64,000 nt of DNA from CAIWHR01 sp963846855. GTDB taxonomy: Bacteria; Pseudomonadota; Gammaproteobacteria; Burkholderiales; Casimicrobiaceae. The notes under the pieces were generated by a model. That model had not been told where the DNA came from. It saw only the letters and a list, made by a program, of their open reading frames with translations, and searched no databases. This document shows, in pieces, positions 34,182 through 46,302 of this stretch. Numbering within the stretch: position 1 is the stretch's first letter; every line of letters starts with the position of its first letter. Where the stretch lies: positions 1,240,001 through 1,304,000 of the forward strand of contig CAWJXK010000008.1 in the NCBI GenBank assembly GCA_963846855.1. Reading direction: 5' to 3'. The position numbers and the translations under genes were made by a program.

Positions 34182-34269
34182 AAAGCGCGGATGGTAGCAT
34201 TGCCGCTGGGTCGCGCGGGGTGGGACGGCATCGTCCATCCGGCCATGCCCGCGGGGGAGGGGACACTCG

Positions 34270-34917
34270 ATGCAGACCATTCTCGTCGCCAATCCGAAGG
34301 GCGGCAGCGGCAAGACCACGCTCTCGACCAACGTCGCGGGATGGCTCGCGGGCAAGCGGCAGCGCGTCGCGCTCGCCGACATCGATCCCCAGCGCTCCGC
34401 GACGGAATGGCTTGCCCGGCGCCCGGCGCTGTTCCCGCCGGTCATCGGCGTCGGCGCGGACACGACGCGAAAATCGCTGCGCGCCGCCGATCCGCAGTGG
34501 CTGGTCGTCGATTCTCCCGCGGGGCTGCACGGCGCGGCGCTGCGCGACGCGATCGACGGGGTCGATCTGATGCTGGTCCCGCTGTCCCCGTCCGTGTTCG
34601 ACATGGCCGCGACCGCGCACTTCCTCGCCGCGATCGCGCATTACAAAGCGGTGCAGAAAGGCGCGCTCGCCATCGGCATCGTCGCGATGCGCGTCGACGC
34701 GCGCACGCGAAGCGCGGCCGAGCTCGACGAATTCCTCAAGCAATTCGACTTTCCGCTGGTCGCGCACCTGCGCGACACGCAGGTATATGTCCACTGTGCG
34801 CGCGACGGGGCCTCGGTGTTTGACCTGCCGCGCTCGCGCGCCGAGCAGGACTGGGACCAGTGGCGGCCCCTGACGCGCTGGATTGCGCGCCATGCGGCGC
34901 CAAAGGCGGGCTCCTAG
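34270..34917 (+). CDS. Orphan ParA family ATPase
   Basis: The 215-aa protein has the deviant Walker A motif KGGSGKTT (10-17) with both signature lysines, and LADIDPQRSATEWLARRP (about 36-53) for switch I. VVDSPAGLHG at about 79-88 is the Walker B region. No ParB gene or centromere-like repeat is adjacent. Short orphan ParA proteins of this type are often MipZ/MinD-like positioning proteins or of unknown role. A GAGGGG ribosome site precedes the ATG. It ends at a bidirectional terminator. Confidence 0.85.
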   Translation: MQTILVANPKGGSGKTTLSTNVAGWLAGKRQRVALADIDPQRSATEWLARRPALFPPVIGVGADTTRKSLRAADPQWLVVDSPAGLHGAALRDAIDGVDLMLVPLSPSVFDMAATAHFLAAIAHYKAVQKGALAIGIVAMRVDARTRSAAELDEFLKQFDFPLVAHLRDTQVYVHCARDGASVFDLPRSRAEQDWDQWRPLTRWIARHAAPKAGS

Positions 34918-34931
34918 CGCCGCAAAGAAAA

Positions 34932-34958
34932 ACGCCGGCGGTTGCCGGCGTCTTTTTT
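34932..34958. terminator. Bidirectional terminator between parA-like gene and lipoprotein gene
   Basis: A perfect 8-bp stem (ACGCCGGC/GCCGGCGT) with a 4-base loop is flanked by AAAGAAAA on the left and TCTTTTTT on the right, so it serves both convergent genes. Confidence 0.88.
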
Positions 34959-34978
34959 CGCAGGCACGAAGTGTCGCG

Positions 34979-35311
34979 TTACTTCTTCGGCGCTTCCGCG
35001 GGCTTCATCGCGTCCTTGGCAGCGTCGGCGGACTTGCCGGCGGCATCCTTGGTCGCATCGGCGGCCGACTTGGCGGCGTCGGCGGTCGCGTCGCCGGCAG
35101 TCTTGGCGGCGTCGGTCGTGGCGGCAGCAGCGGACTTGGCAGCGTCGGCGGTCGCATCGGCAGCCTTCTTGGCGGCTTCGGCGGATTTGGCAGCGGCTTC
35201 CTTCGCAGCGGCTTCGGCCTTGGCGGCGGCTTCCTTGCCGCTGTCACCACAGGCTGCAAGGGTCAAGGCGAGCGCGGCCGTGGCGAGCAGCGCGGGGATG
35301 CGGTATTTCAT
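34979..35311 (-). CDS. Ala/Lys-rich repeat lipoprotein
   Basis: The 110-aa product has a lipoprotein signal (IPALLATAALALTLAAC, cysteine at residue 21) and a mature part made of repeated Ala/Lys/Asp units (for example AADATADAAKSAAAATTDAA). It should form a long amphipathic helix like the Lpp or late-embryogenesis-type stress helices. The Ala-rich composition makes homology hard to judge. A TGAGGAGACATCA-like region before the ATG (ribosome site AGGAGACATCA) supports the start. It converges with the parA-like gene. Confidence 0.8.
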   Translation of the reverse strand: MKYRIPALLATAALALTLAACGDSGKEAAAKAEAAAKEAAAKSAEAAKKAADATADAAKSAAAATTDAAKTAGDATADAAKSAADATKDAAGKSADAAKDAMKPAEAPKK

Positions 35312-35397
35312 TGATGTCTCCTGAGGTCCTGAACGGGGGTTTTTGCGAGACGGCGACCGTCCGTCATCGGACCGGCTTCAGCCGCGGGCGCGTCATT

Positions 35398-36651
35398 CTA
35401 TCCCAAATCGTTGTGCAGCGCACTAGATTGCAGTGATTCCGGTGCAGCGGACGCCGCCGGCAGCCGCGAAATCCAGCCAAAGGCGGTCATCGTCGAGATC
35501 AGCGCGCACGCGGTCACGGTGAACGCGAGCGGGTAGACGGTGCCGTTGTAGCTGATGCCGATCGCGGCACCGACCGCGGCGGCGAACGCCATCATCAGGA
35601 AGCCGAACAGTCCGGCGGCGGAGCCCGCCTGGCGCGGGAAGGGCGCGACCGACCCGGCCTGCGCCGACGGAAAATTGATGCCGTGGGCGAAGAAGTAGAC
35701 GAATCCCGGCCCGATCAGCGCAGCCCAATGATGGACGCCGGCGAGGGCGAGCCCCGCCAGCGCGGCTCCCGCGGCCAACGCGACGAGCCCGCCGATGCGC
35801 AGCGTCGCGCGGATGCTCCGCCCTGCGAGGAGCCGGCGGCAAGCGATCGTCCCGGCGAGGTATCCCAGCACGCAGGACGCCCAGGCGAAACCGAAATAGC
35901 CGACCGGAACGCCGAGAAGGCCGATTAGCACGAACGGCGCACCGGTGATGAGCGCGAAGATGCCGCCGTACGACGCGGCGCCGGCAAGCGTGTGCGCGAG
36001 AAACGCGGGGGAGCGCAGCACGCGTCCATAGGTGCGCGCGAGCGAGCGCGGACGCGTCGCGTGCGGATCGAGATGCCGGTTGGTTTCGGCGAATCGCGCC
36101 AGCGTCAGCACGAGGAGGCCGCCGGCAAAGAACGCCAGGACCACGAAGATCGCGCGAAAGCCGAAGCGAACCTCGAGCGCTCCGCCGAGGATCGGCCCCA
36201 GCAGCGGCGCGGCGGCGAGGATCGACGACGCCTGCGCGATCGCGCGCGCACCGGCCTGCGGCGTGAAGGCGTCGCGCACGATGGCCCGCGCCACCGCGAG
36301 GCACGTGCAGCATCCCGCGGCCTGGAACACGCGCGCAACGATCAGTTGCCAGAGCGTGGGCGCGAGCGCGCAGCCGAGGCTCGCGACGACGTAGAGCGCG
36401 AGGCCGGCGACGAGTACCGGCCTGCGGCCGAAGCGGTCGGAAACGGGTCCGGCGGCCAGCTGCCAAACGCCGAACGTAAGCACGAACAGCGACAGCGTGA
36501 GCTGCACCGTGCCGATCCCGGCATCGAAGGTCCGCACGAGCCCCGGCAGTGACGGCAGGTAGGCATCCGTCGCGAGCGGCTGCAGCATGAAGCAGAGGCC
36601 GATCAGCGCGATCAGCGCTCGCTCACTCAAATGGCGGCGGGGAGGCGCCAC
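35398..36651 (-). CDS. Bcr/CflA-family MFS drug exporter
   Basis: The 417-aa protein has 12 membrane helices and begins RALIALIGLCFMLQPLATDA (helix 1) with the TDAYLPSLPGL motif characteristic of Bcr/CflA transporters. The MFS loop motif GPVSDRFGRRPVLVAGL is at about 80-96. It likely exports small hydrophobic compounds such as bicyclomycin or sulfonamides. The start is uncertain: GTG 36651 (VAPPRRHLSERA) leaves a suitable N-terminus but has no clear ribosome site. It lies downstream of acnA on the same strand. Confidence 0.85.
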   Translation of the reverse strand: MAPPRRHLSERALIALIGLCFMLQPLATDAYLPSLPGLVRTFDAGIGTVQLTLSLFVLTFGVWQLAAGPVSDRFGRRPVLVAGLALYVVASLGCALAPTLWQLIVARVFQAAGCCTCLAVARAIVRDAFTPQAGARAIAQASSILAAAPLLGPILGGALEVRFGFRAIFVVLAFFAGGLLVLTLARFAETNRHLDPHATRPRSLARTYGRVLRSPAFLAHTLAGAASYGGIFALITGAPFVLIGLLGVPVGYFGFAWASCVLGYLAGTIACRRLLAGRSIRATLRIGGLVALAAGAALAGLALAGVHHWAALIGPGFVYFFAHGINFPSAQAGSVAPFPRQAGSAAGLFGFLMMAFAAAVGAAIGISYNGTVYPLAFTVTACALISTMTAFGWISRLPAASAAPESLQSSALHNDLG

Positions 36652-36734
36652 GGACAGATTCGCGCAGGCAGGCGCGGTTGCGGGCGCGGGCGGCGGGCGA
36701 GCCGACGCGGCCCGCCTGCTGCGCGCGAATGCGC

Positions 36735-39560
<2,826 letters not shown>

Positions 39561-39600
39561 GTTCGTTCTCCGATGATGTCGTGCGCGCCGCTTTGGCGCG

Positions 39601-40113
39601 CTATTGCTTGGGCGCGCCGGTCACGCCGCGAATGTTCATGGTCTTGCCGTTCGGCAGGATCATGTCGCCCACCTTGACGCCGGCGGGGCACGCGCCTGTC
39701 CACTTGGCCTCGATGACGGTCGTCGACGCGGTCTTGCCCATGAACGCCGGGCTGTACGTGGCCTTGACCTCGGTCTTGTAAGCGGTGTCGCCGACGAATG
39801 CTGTCACCGACTTCGACTTCATCGTGGACTCGCCGAGCTTGCACTCGGCCTCGCCGAAGATCTTGCTGCCGTTGCGGCGGATGTCGTTCTTCGGACACAT
39901 CGACTTCATCGTTCCCATGCCCATGTCGAGCATTTCCTTCTGCACGGCAGCGTCGATGCAGATCTTGGTGACCATCGGCTGCTGGCCGCCGTCGCGGGAG
40001 AGCTTCTGCTCCCACAGGCCCGATTTCATCGTCGGGAAGTCGATCGCCGCGGCATTCGCGGCGAACATCGTCGCGGTAAGCGCGGCGGATGCGAGGAGGC
40101 AGGTTCGGGTCAT
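39601..40113 (-). CDS. DUF3617 family secreted protein
   Basis: The 170-aa protein has a Sec signal (LLASAALTATMFAANAAA, cleaved about residue 22) and the DUF3617 pattern: MKSGLWEQKLSRDGGQ at the mature N-terminus, conserved cysteines in KICID, KSMCPKN and EAECKLG, and WTGACPAGVKVGDMILPNG near the end. DUF3617 proteins are periplasmic and uncharacterised. ATG 40113 follows AGGAGCC. It lies between prpD and acnA on the same strand, but nothing links it to propionate metabolism beyond position. Confidence 0.85.
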   Translation of the reverse strand: MTRTCLLASAALTATMFAANAAAIDFPTMKSGLWEQKLSRDGGQQPMVTKICIDAAVQKEMLDMGMGTMKSMCPKNDIRRNGSKIFGEAECKLGESTMKSKSVTAFVGDTAYKTEVKATYSPAFMGKTASTTVIEAKWTGACPAGVKVGDMILPNGKTMNIRGVTGAPKQ

Positions 40114-40182
40114 CGGAGGCTCCTGGGGCATGAAATGGAGGACGCCCATTCTCGGCCGATGCCGGGCCGGCGTCCAACCTGC

Positions 40183-41625
40183 CTATATGACGAACAGGTC
40201 GACATATTCGTTCACCGGCATCGCCTCCAGCGCATCCGCCTCGAGGCTCGCGGCGAGGATGGCCGCCTGCTGCTTCGCCGGGAAGCGGCGCGCGAGATTG
40301 GTCCGGAACTTCTCGACCAGCACCGGAATGCCTTCCTTGCGCCGGCGCCGATGGCCGATGGGATACTCGACGATGACTTCCCTGGTCTTGCTTCCGTCCT
40401 TGAACTCGATCGTGATCGCGTTGGCGATCGAGCGCTTCTCGGGATCGTGGTAATCCTTCGAGAAACCCTTGTCCTCGACGCATTCCATCTTCGCCCGCAG
40501 CCGGTCGATCCGCGGATCGGCGGCGATGCCGTCCTCGTAGTCCGACGCCGTCAGCCGGCCGAAGATCAGCGGCACCGCCACCATGTACTGGATGCAGTGA
40601 TCGCGATCGGCGGGATTGTCGAGCGGCCCCTTCTTGTCGATGATGCGAATCGCAGACTCGTGCGTGCGGATCGTGATCTTCGCGATGTCGTCGACGCGGT
40701 CGCGCACGTGCGGGTGCAGCTCCATCGCGCACTCGACCGCCGTCTGCGCGTGGAATTCCGCGGGGAAGCTGATCTTGAACAGCACGTTCTCCATCACGTA
40801 GCTGCCGTACGGACGCTGGAACTTGAACGGTGCGCCCTTGAACAGCACGTCGTAGAAGCCCCAGGTCTTCGCGGTCAGGACCGACGGATAGCCCATCTCG
40901 CCGGTCCTGGCGATCAGCGCGAGGCGCACGGCGCGCGAGGTCGCGTCGCCCGCCGCCCAGCTCTTGCGCGAGCCGGTGTTGGGCGCGTGGCGATAGGTGC
41001 GCAGCGACTGACCGTCGACCCACGCGAGCGACACCGCGTTGATGACCTCGTCGCGGGTGAGGCCGAGCAGGGTCGCGACGACCGCGGTCGAGGCGACCTT
41101 GACCAGCACCACATGGTCGAGTCCGACGCGGTTGAAGCTGTTCTCGAGCGCGATGACGCCCTGGATCTCGTGCGCCTTGATCATCGCGGTCAGCACGTCC
41201 TGCATCGTGAGCGGCGCGCGCCCGGCGGCGACGGCGTTGCGCGACAGCCAGTCGGCGGTCGCGAGGATGCCGCCGAGATTGTCCGAGGGATGGCCCCATT
41301 CGGCGGCGAGCCAGGTGTCGTTGAAGTCGAGCCAGCGGATCATCGCGCCGATGTTGAACGCCGCCTGCACGGGGTCGAGCTGGAACGACGTGCCCGGCAC
41401 TTTCGCGCCGTTCGGAACAATCGTTCCCGGAACGATCGGCCCCATGAGCTTCGTGCAGGCCGGATACGACAGCGCCTCGAAGCCGCAGCCCAGCGTGTCG
41501 ATGAGGCAGTGGCGCGCGGTGGCGTACGCCTCCTTGCTGGTGATCTTGTATTTGGTCGCGTAGTCGGCGATGTCGGCGAGGACCTGGTCGGGCGCGGGGC
41601 GGACGTTGCTGATGTGGGCTGACAT
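40183..41625 (-). CDS. prpD: 2-Methylcitrate dehydratase PrpD
   Basis: The 480-aa MmgE/PrpD-family enzyme dehydrates 2-methylcitrate to 2-methyl-cis-aconitate. It contains RWLDFNDTWLAAEWGHPSDN (about 95-114), a hallmark of PrpD, KAHEIQGVIALENSFNRVGL (about 145-165) and the C-terminal CMECVEDKGFSKDYHDPEKR-like segment (here MECVEDKGFSKDYHDPEKRS). ATG 41625 (MSAHISNVRP) gives the usual length. It lies 100 bp downstream of prpC. Confidence 0.94.
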   Translation of the reverse strand: MSAHISNVRPAPDQVLADIADYATKYKITSKEAYATARHCLIDTLGCGFEALSYPACTKLMGPIVPGTIVPNGAKVPGTSFQLDPVQAAFNIGAMIRWLDFNDTWLAAEWGHPSDNLGGILATADWLSRNAVAAGRAPLTMQDVLTAMIKAHEIQGVIALENSFNRVGLDHVVLVKVASTAVVATLLGLTRDEVINAVSLAWVDGQSLRTYRHAPNTGSRKSWAAGDATSRAVRLALIARTGEMGYPSVLTAKTWGFYDVLFKGAPFKFQRPYGSYVMENVLFKISFPAEFHAQTAVECAMELHPHVRDRVDDIAKITIRTHESAIRIIDKKGPLDNPADRDHCIQYMVAVPLIFGRLTASDYEDGIAADPRIDRLRAKMECVEDKGFSKDYHDPEKRSIANAITIEFKDGSKTREVIVEYPIGHRRRRKEGIPVLVEKFRTNLARRFPAKQQAAILAASLEADALEAMPVNEYVDLFVI

Positions 41626-41727
41626 GGATGCTTGTTTTGCGTTGAACGGAGGGGAAGGCGGATCAATTTGCCTGCAAGTTCGCCGCCGTCGTGGCGACGG
41701 CGCAGGCAACGACCGGCGCCGCCACTC

Positions 41728-42890
41728 TCACCGGCGGTCCTTGAGCGCGACGAACTTGCGGTCTTCCGGCCCGATGTAGTTGGCCGACGGCCGGATGATC
41801 TTGCCGTCCTGGCGCTGCTCGATGATGTGCGCCGACCAGCCCGAGGTCCGCGAGATGACGAACAGCGGCGTGAACATCGCGGTCGGCACGCCCATCATGT
41901 GATAGCTGACGGCGGAGAACCAGTCGAGGTTCGGGAACATCTTCTTGGCGTCTTTCATCACACGCTCCAGCCGCTCGGCGATCTCGAACATCCGCGTGTT
42001 GCCGGCGTCCTCGGAGAGCTCCCTGGCGACGTCCTTGATCACCTCGTTGCGCGGATCGCTGATCGTGTAGACCGGGTGCCCGAAGCCGATGATCACTTCC
42101 TTCGCCTCGACGCGGCGGCGGATGTCGGCCTCGGCCTCATCCGGCGTGTCGTAGCGCTTCTGGATCTCGAACGAGACCTCGTTGGCGCCGCCGTGCTTCG
42201 GCCCGCGCAGCGCGCCGATGGCGCCGGTGAGCGCCGAGTACATGTCGGCGCCGGTGCCCGCGATCACGCGCGCCGTGAACGTCGACGCATTGAATTCGTG
42301 CTCGGCGTACAGGATGAGCGAAGTGTGCATCGCCCGCACCCACAGCGGGCGCGGCTTCGCGCCGTGCAGCAGGTGGAGGAAGTGCCCGCCGATCGAGTCG
42401 TCGTCCGTCTCGACGTCGATCCGGCGCCCGTTGTGGCTCCAGTGGTACCAGTAGAGCAGCATCGACCCGAGCGACGCGAGCAGCCGGTCGGCGATGTCGC
42501 GCGCGCCGGCGACGTCGTGGCCGTCCTTTTCCGGAAGCACGGTGCCGAGCGCCGAGACGCCGGTGCGCATCACGTCCATCGGATGCGCGGCGGCCGGGAT
42601 GCGCTCCAGGATTTCCTTCACCGGCTCGGGCAGCCCGCGCAGGCTGCGCAGCTTCGTCTTGTACGCGGCGAGCTCGGCGCGGTGGGCAGCTTCCCGTGGA
42701 CGAGCAGGTATGCGACCTCCTCGAATTCGCAGGTGGCGGCGATGTCGAGGATGTCGTAGCCGCGGTAGGCGAGGTCGTTGCCGGTGCGGCCGACGGTGCA
42801 CAGTGCCGTGTTGCCGGCGGTGACGCCGGATAGCGCGACCGATTTCTTCGCCTTGGGTGCGGTGTCGGTGGTCGTTTCTGCGGTGGTCAT
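41728..42890 (-). pseudogene. prpC: 2-Methylcitrate synthase PrpC, frameshifted
   Basis: The enzyme condenses propionyl-CoA and oxaloacetate. Frame one starts at ATG 42890 and encodes KKSVALSGVTAGNTALCTVG and EEVAYLLVHGKLPT; frame two continues ELAAYKTKLRSLRGLPEPVK to the stop at 41728. The break is at about 42680: adding one C in the minus-strand word ACCGCGCC would restore LPTRAELAAY, the family sequence, and give about 387 aa. All later catalytic regions are intact (EHEFNASTF, GPKHGGANE, GFGHPVY, Asp in the FPNLDWFSAV segment). With an otherwise complete pathway, a one-base assembly error is at least as likely as a real null. Confidence 0.85.
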
Positions 42891-42944
42891 GCGAAGGCTC
42901 CCTGTCAGGCGCGACGTAAAAATCTCATGAGGACGACGCGGGAC

Positions 42945-43829
42945 TCACTTGCCCTTGGCGAACAGCGCGTCGAGCCGTTCTTCGTAAACGTGATAACCGA
43001 GGCACTCGTAGAGCTGGTCTCGCGTCTGCATCGTGTCCACGACCGCCCGCTGCGTGCCGTCGCGGCGCAAGTTTTCATACACATGGAGCGCCGCCTTGTT
43101 CATCGCCCGGAACGCGGACAGCGGGTAGAGCGCGATGCCGACACCGGCGCTGCGGAGCTCGTCGACGGTGAACAGCGGCGTCGCGCCGAATTCGGTGATG
43201 TTGGCGAGCACCGGCACCTTCGTCGCGTCGACGAACTTCCGGTACATCGCGAGGTCGGTGACGGCCTCGGGAAAGATCATGTCGGCGCCCGCTTCGACGC
43301 ACGCGCAGGCGCGGTCGAGCGCCGCCTCGAGCCCCTCGACGGCCAGCGCGTCGGTGCGCGCCATGATGCAGAAAGCGGGATCGGTGCGGGCGTCGACCGC
43401 GGCCTTGATCCGGTCGACCATCTCGTCCTTCGGCACCACGGCCTTGCCCGGCCGGTGGCCGCAGCGCTTGGCGCCGACCTGATCCTCGATGTGCATCGCC
43501 GCCGCGCCGAACTTGATCATCGACTTGACCGTGCGCGCCACGTTGAACGCCGAGGCGCCGAAGCCCGTGTCGACGTCGACCAGGAGCGGCAGCGAGCAGG
43601 CGTCGGTGATGCGGCGCACGTCGGTCAGCACGTCGTCGAGATTGCTGATGCCAAGATCGGGAACGCCCAGCGACCCCGCCGCAACGCCGCCGCCGGAGAG
43701 GTAGATCGCCTTGAATCCGGAGCGCTCCGCGAGGATCGCGTGATAGGCGCAGATCGCGCCGGGAATCTGCAGCGGCGATTCGGCGGCGAGCGCGGCGCGC
43801 AAGCGCTCGCCGGGGGAGGGTGGGGTCAT
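42945..43829 (-). CDS. prpB: Methylisocitrate lyase PrpB
   Basis: The 294-aa lyase splits 2-methylisocitrate into pyruvate and succinate. It has the catalytic KRCGH motif at 121-125 (Cys123), VDVDTGFG (84-91) for Mg2+ binding, and FPEAVTDL near 197. ATG 43829 (MTPPSPGERLRAAL) was preferred; a GTG/ATG 12 codons earlier would overlap the mdh 3' end by 8 bp. It lies directly downstream of mdh and upstream of prpC on the same strand. Confidence 0.94.
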   Translation of the reverse strand: MTPPSPGERLRAALAAESPLQIPGAICAYHAILAERSGFKAIYLSGGGVAAGSLGVPDLGISNLDDVLTDVRRITDACSLPLLVDVDTGFGASAFNVARTVKSMIKFGAAAMHIEDQVGAKRCGHRPGKAVVPKDEMVDRIKAAVDARTDPAFCIMARTDALAVEGLEAALDRACACVEAGADMIFPEAVTDLAMYRKFVDATKVPVLANITEFGATPLFTVDELRSAGVGIALYPLSAFRAMNKAALHVYENLRRDGTQRAVVDTMQTRDQLYECLGYHVYEERLDALFAKGK

Positions 43830-43857
43830 CGCTGCGGACGAAGGCACAATCGCGCGG

Positions 43858-44844
43858 TCACCCAAGCAGCGACGCGACGCCGGCGCGCTCTTCCTCGAGC
43901 TCCTTCAGCGTCGCGTCCATCTTCTCGCGCGAGAACGCGTCGATCTCGAGGCCGGCGACGCGGGTGTACTCGCCGTTGGCCGTGGTGACCGGCACGCCAT
44001 ACATGACGTCCGGGGGGATGCCGTAGCTGCCGTCGGACGGCACGCCCATCGTCACCCACTTGCCATCGCTGCCCAGCATCCAGTCGCGCATGTGATCGAT
44101 CGCCGCGTTGGCGGCGGACGCGGCGGAGGAGAGCCCGCGCGCCGCGATGATCGCCGCGCCGCGCTTGCCGACCGTCGGCAGGAAGACGGTCCGGTTCCAT
44201 TCCTCGTCGTTGATGAGCGCCTTGAGCGACTTTCCCTCTGCCGTGGCGAATCGGTAATCGGCGTACATCGTCGGCGAGTGGTTGCCCCAGACCGCGAGCT
44301 TCTCGATCGACGCGACCGGCCTGCCGGATTTGGCAGCGAGCTGGGACAGCGCGCGATTGTGATCGAGGCGCAGCATCGCGGTGAAGTTCTTCTTCGGCAG
44401 CGACGGCGCCGATTTCATCGCGATATAGGCATTGGTGTTCGCCGGATTGCCGACGACCAGCACCTTGACGCCGCGGCTCGCGACCTGGTCCAGCGCCTTG
44501 CCCTGCTCGATGAAGATCTTCGCGTTCTCCATCAGGAGGTCCTTGCGCTCCATCCCCGGGCCGCGCGGCTTGGCTCCGACCAGCACGGCGATCTCGGCGT
44601 CCTTGAACGCGACCTTGGGATCGGCGGCGCCTTCCATGCCGGCGACCAGCGGGAACGCGCAGTCCTCGATCTCCATCATCACGCCCTTCAGCGCCGCCTG
44701 CGCCTTGTCGATGGGCAGCTCGAGCATCTGCAGGATCACGGGCTGGTCGCGTCCGAGCATTTCGCCGGCGGCGATCCGGAAAAGGATGCTGTAACCGATC
44801 TGGCCGGCGGCGCCGGTGACGGCAACGCGAAGGGGCTTCTTCAT
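43858..44844 (-). CDS. mdh: Malate dehydrogenase
   Basis: The 328-aa enzyme oxidises malate to oxaloacetate with NAD+. The NAD loop is GAAGQIGYS (11-19), with substrate-binding arginines in MLELPI-region and RGPGMERKDLL (about 94-104), and the catalytic histidine in WGNHSPTMYAD. The length and sequence fit the 'cytosolic-type' MDH found in Betaproteobacteria. ATG 44844 (MKKPLRVAVTGAAGQIGYSI). It leads the leftward methylcitrate genes and is divergent from gntR. Confidence 0.96.
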   Translation of the reverse strand: MKKPLRVAVTGAAGQIGYSILFRIAAGEMLGRDQPVILQMLELPIDKAQAALKGVMMEIEDCAFPLVAGMEGAADPKVAFKDAEIAVLVGAKPRGPGMERKDLLMENAKIFIEQGKALDQVASRGVKVLVVGNPANTNAYIAMKSAPSLPKKNFTAMLRLDHNRALSQLAAKSGRPVASIEKLAVWGNHSPTMYADYRFATAEGKSLKALINDEEWNRTVFLPTVGKRGAAIIAARGLSSAASAANAAIDHMRDWMLGSDGKWVTMGVPSDGSYGIPPDVMYGVPVTTANGEYTRVAGLEIDAFSREKMDATLKELEEERAGVASLLG

Positions 44845-45221
44845 CGTGAGTTCCTCGGGTGGGGGCGGAAAAAAGGCAAGTAGGCGCGGGGCGCTGGCAA
44901 TCGGGGCGGGGCGGCTCGTCGTTCGGGAAGGCGCTTTCGGAATGCGGGTGGCCTGACGTTGTTGCGTTGCAGCGACCTGGGAGCACGCGCCGGTGGAGGC
45001 GTCGCGACCGGCCGTGCGAATGACCGCCATTCTAGGCTTTCCCGCCGCGTCGTGTCAATGATATCCTATAACTTATAGAAGACATAAGACATGAGTTAGA
45101 CAACGTCGGCGCCGGCGCGAATAATCGACGGTCGCCGGCAACGCTGGCCGGGCGGGACGAGGACGCCCCGGGATATCTCGGTCGAACCGGCTTTCGGAAC
45201 TTCACACAGCAGGAGCTCACG
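44845..45221. other. Divergent regulatory region between mdh and gntR
   Basis: This 377-bp stretch has no coding frame I can support. It holds one AT-rich island (about 45055-45100) with the operator-like sites listed separately. I see nothing else in it. Confidence 0.6.
45066..45090. promoter_or_regulatory. Operator-like sites between mdh and gntR
   Basis: A perfect 13-bp palindrome, CTATAACTTATAG (45066-45078), is followed directly by AAGACATAAGAC (45079-45090), whose complement GTCTTATGTCTT recurs upstream of prpE at 59898. The palindrome suits a GntR dimer. Position between mdh and gntR suggests control of both. Confidence 0.6.
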
Positions 45222-45950
45222 TTGAACGCGACGCCGTCATTCAGTCCTTTATATATGCAAATCAAGGACCTGCTGGAACAGGGGCTCGAGGCGGGCGAAT
45301 GGCGGCCCGGTGAGCCCATCCCGAGCGAGATCGAGCTCGCCGGACGCTTCGGCGTCTCGCAAGGAACCGTCCGGAAGGCGATCGACGCGCTCGCCGCGGA
45401 CAACCTTGTCGTCCGCCGGCAGGGGAAGGGCACGTTCGTCGCCACGCACACGGAGGAGAACACGTCGATGTTCCGGTTCCTGCGCATCCGACGCAACGAC
45501 GGCAAGGACGAGTACCCGGCGAGCCGGCTCCTCGACGTCCGGCGCGGCAAGGCGAACGCCGAGGCGGCCCGCCATCTCAACCTCGCCGCCGGCGACCCCG
45601 TGTTCGTGCTTCGCCGCGTGCTCGAATATTCGGGACAGCCCGTGGTTCTGGACGAGATCACACTATCCGCCGAGCTGTTCAAGGGGCTCACGCGCGCCCG
45701 CGTCGAGTCCTACCGCGGCTCGATGTACAGCTTCTTCGAGACGCAGTTCGGCGTCAGGATGCTGAAGGCGCAGGAAAAGGTGAAGGCGATCGCGGCCGAC
45801 GCGGCGAGTGCCCGCGTCCTCAACGTCGAGCCGGGCCAGCCGCTCCTTGCGGTCGACCGCGTCACGCTGACGTACGGAGAGCGCCCCGTCGAATGGCGGC
45901 GCGGGCTTTGCGCGACCAAGCGGCACCACTATCTCAACCTGCTGGGCTAG
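45222..45950 (+). CDS. GntR family regulator (HutC/UTRA type)
   Basis: The 242-aa protein has an N-terminal winged helix-turn-helix (about 8-72; SEIELAGRFGVSQGTVRKAI) and a UTRA ligand-binding domain (about 90-235; LRRVLEYSGQPVVLDEITLS, YSFFETQFGV). It appears to start at TTG 45222 with AGGAG 6 bp upstream. In Betaproteobacteria this gene sits just before sdhCDAB and likely controls TCA or propionate genes; the effector is not known. Its stop codon TAG abuts copy 2 of the MITE-like element. Confidence 0.9.
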   Translation: MNATPSFSPLYMQIKDLLEQGLEAGEWRPGEPIPSEIELAGRFGVSQGTVRKAIDALAADNLVVRRQGKGTFVATHTEENTSMFRFLRIRRNDGKDEYPASRLLDVRRGKANAEAARHLNLAAGDPVFVLRRVLEYSGQPVVLDEITLSAELFKGLTRARVESYRGSMYSFFETQFGVRMLKAQEKVKAIAADAASARVLNVEPGQPLLAVDRVTLTYGERPVEWRRGLCATKRHHYLNLLG

Positions 45951-46239
45951 GAGCCTGTCGGGCTTGGTTTCACGTATGCGTTGCCGGGCCAAAAAGCGAT
46001 GGATGCGCGGCGCGAGGCGCAGCGAATATCGTGAATCTTCGCAAGCCGAGCAACAAAGCAGACGCGCTTTTTGGCAGCGGCACCCAAATGAGCGAAGGGA
46101 CGGGGCGCTTTGGGCGCCTCAGTTGCCAATTTCCGCGTTGCTCGCCCTTGGCATATTCCCCGATATGCTCTCGGTCTCGCGCCTTGAACTGCGCCCAAAG
46201 CGCCTCCGTCGCATACGCGAAATCAAGTCCGACAGGCTC
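45951..46239. mobile_element. MITE-like palindromic repeat, copy 2
   Basis: The 289-bp element is homologous throughout to 33884-34152. Its 30-bp terminal inverted repeats (45951-45980 and 46210-46239) match at 27 positions. It is 20 bp longer than copy 1, from two small central insertions. Its left end follows the gntR stop codon with no gap. TA occurs one base outside both ends (cTAg... and ...tTAg), which would fit a TA target duplication of IS630/Tc1-type elements; copy 1 lacks this on the right. Confidence 0.85.
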
Positions 46240-46302
46240 TTAGGGAGGCGCGACATGACGTCGACGCCGCCTGCGCGTTGCCGCGCGGCGAGAGGTTCGC
46301 GC

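Noticed and set aside
33881..34246. Short open frames inside the two repeat elements with related products (for example the 83-121 aa frames ending NAYVK.GPTGS)
   Set aside because: Similarity comes from the repeat DNA itself. The frames run across the terminal inverted repeats, differ in length between copies and have no ribosome sites; I treat the element as non-coding.
34270..34917. Plasmid partition locus (ParAB) or integrated plasmid
   Set aside because: Only ParA is present. No ParB, replication gene or iterons are seen, and flanking genes are chromosomal.
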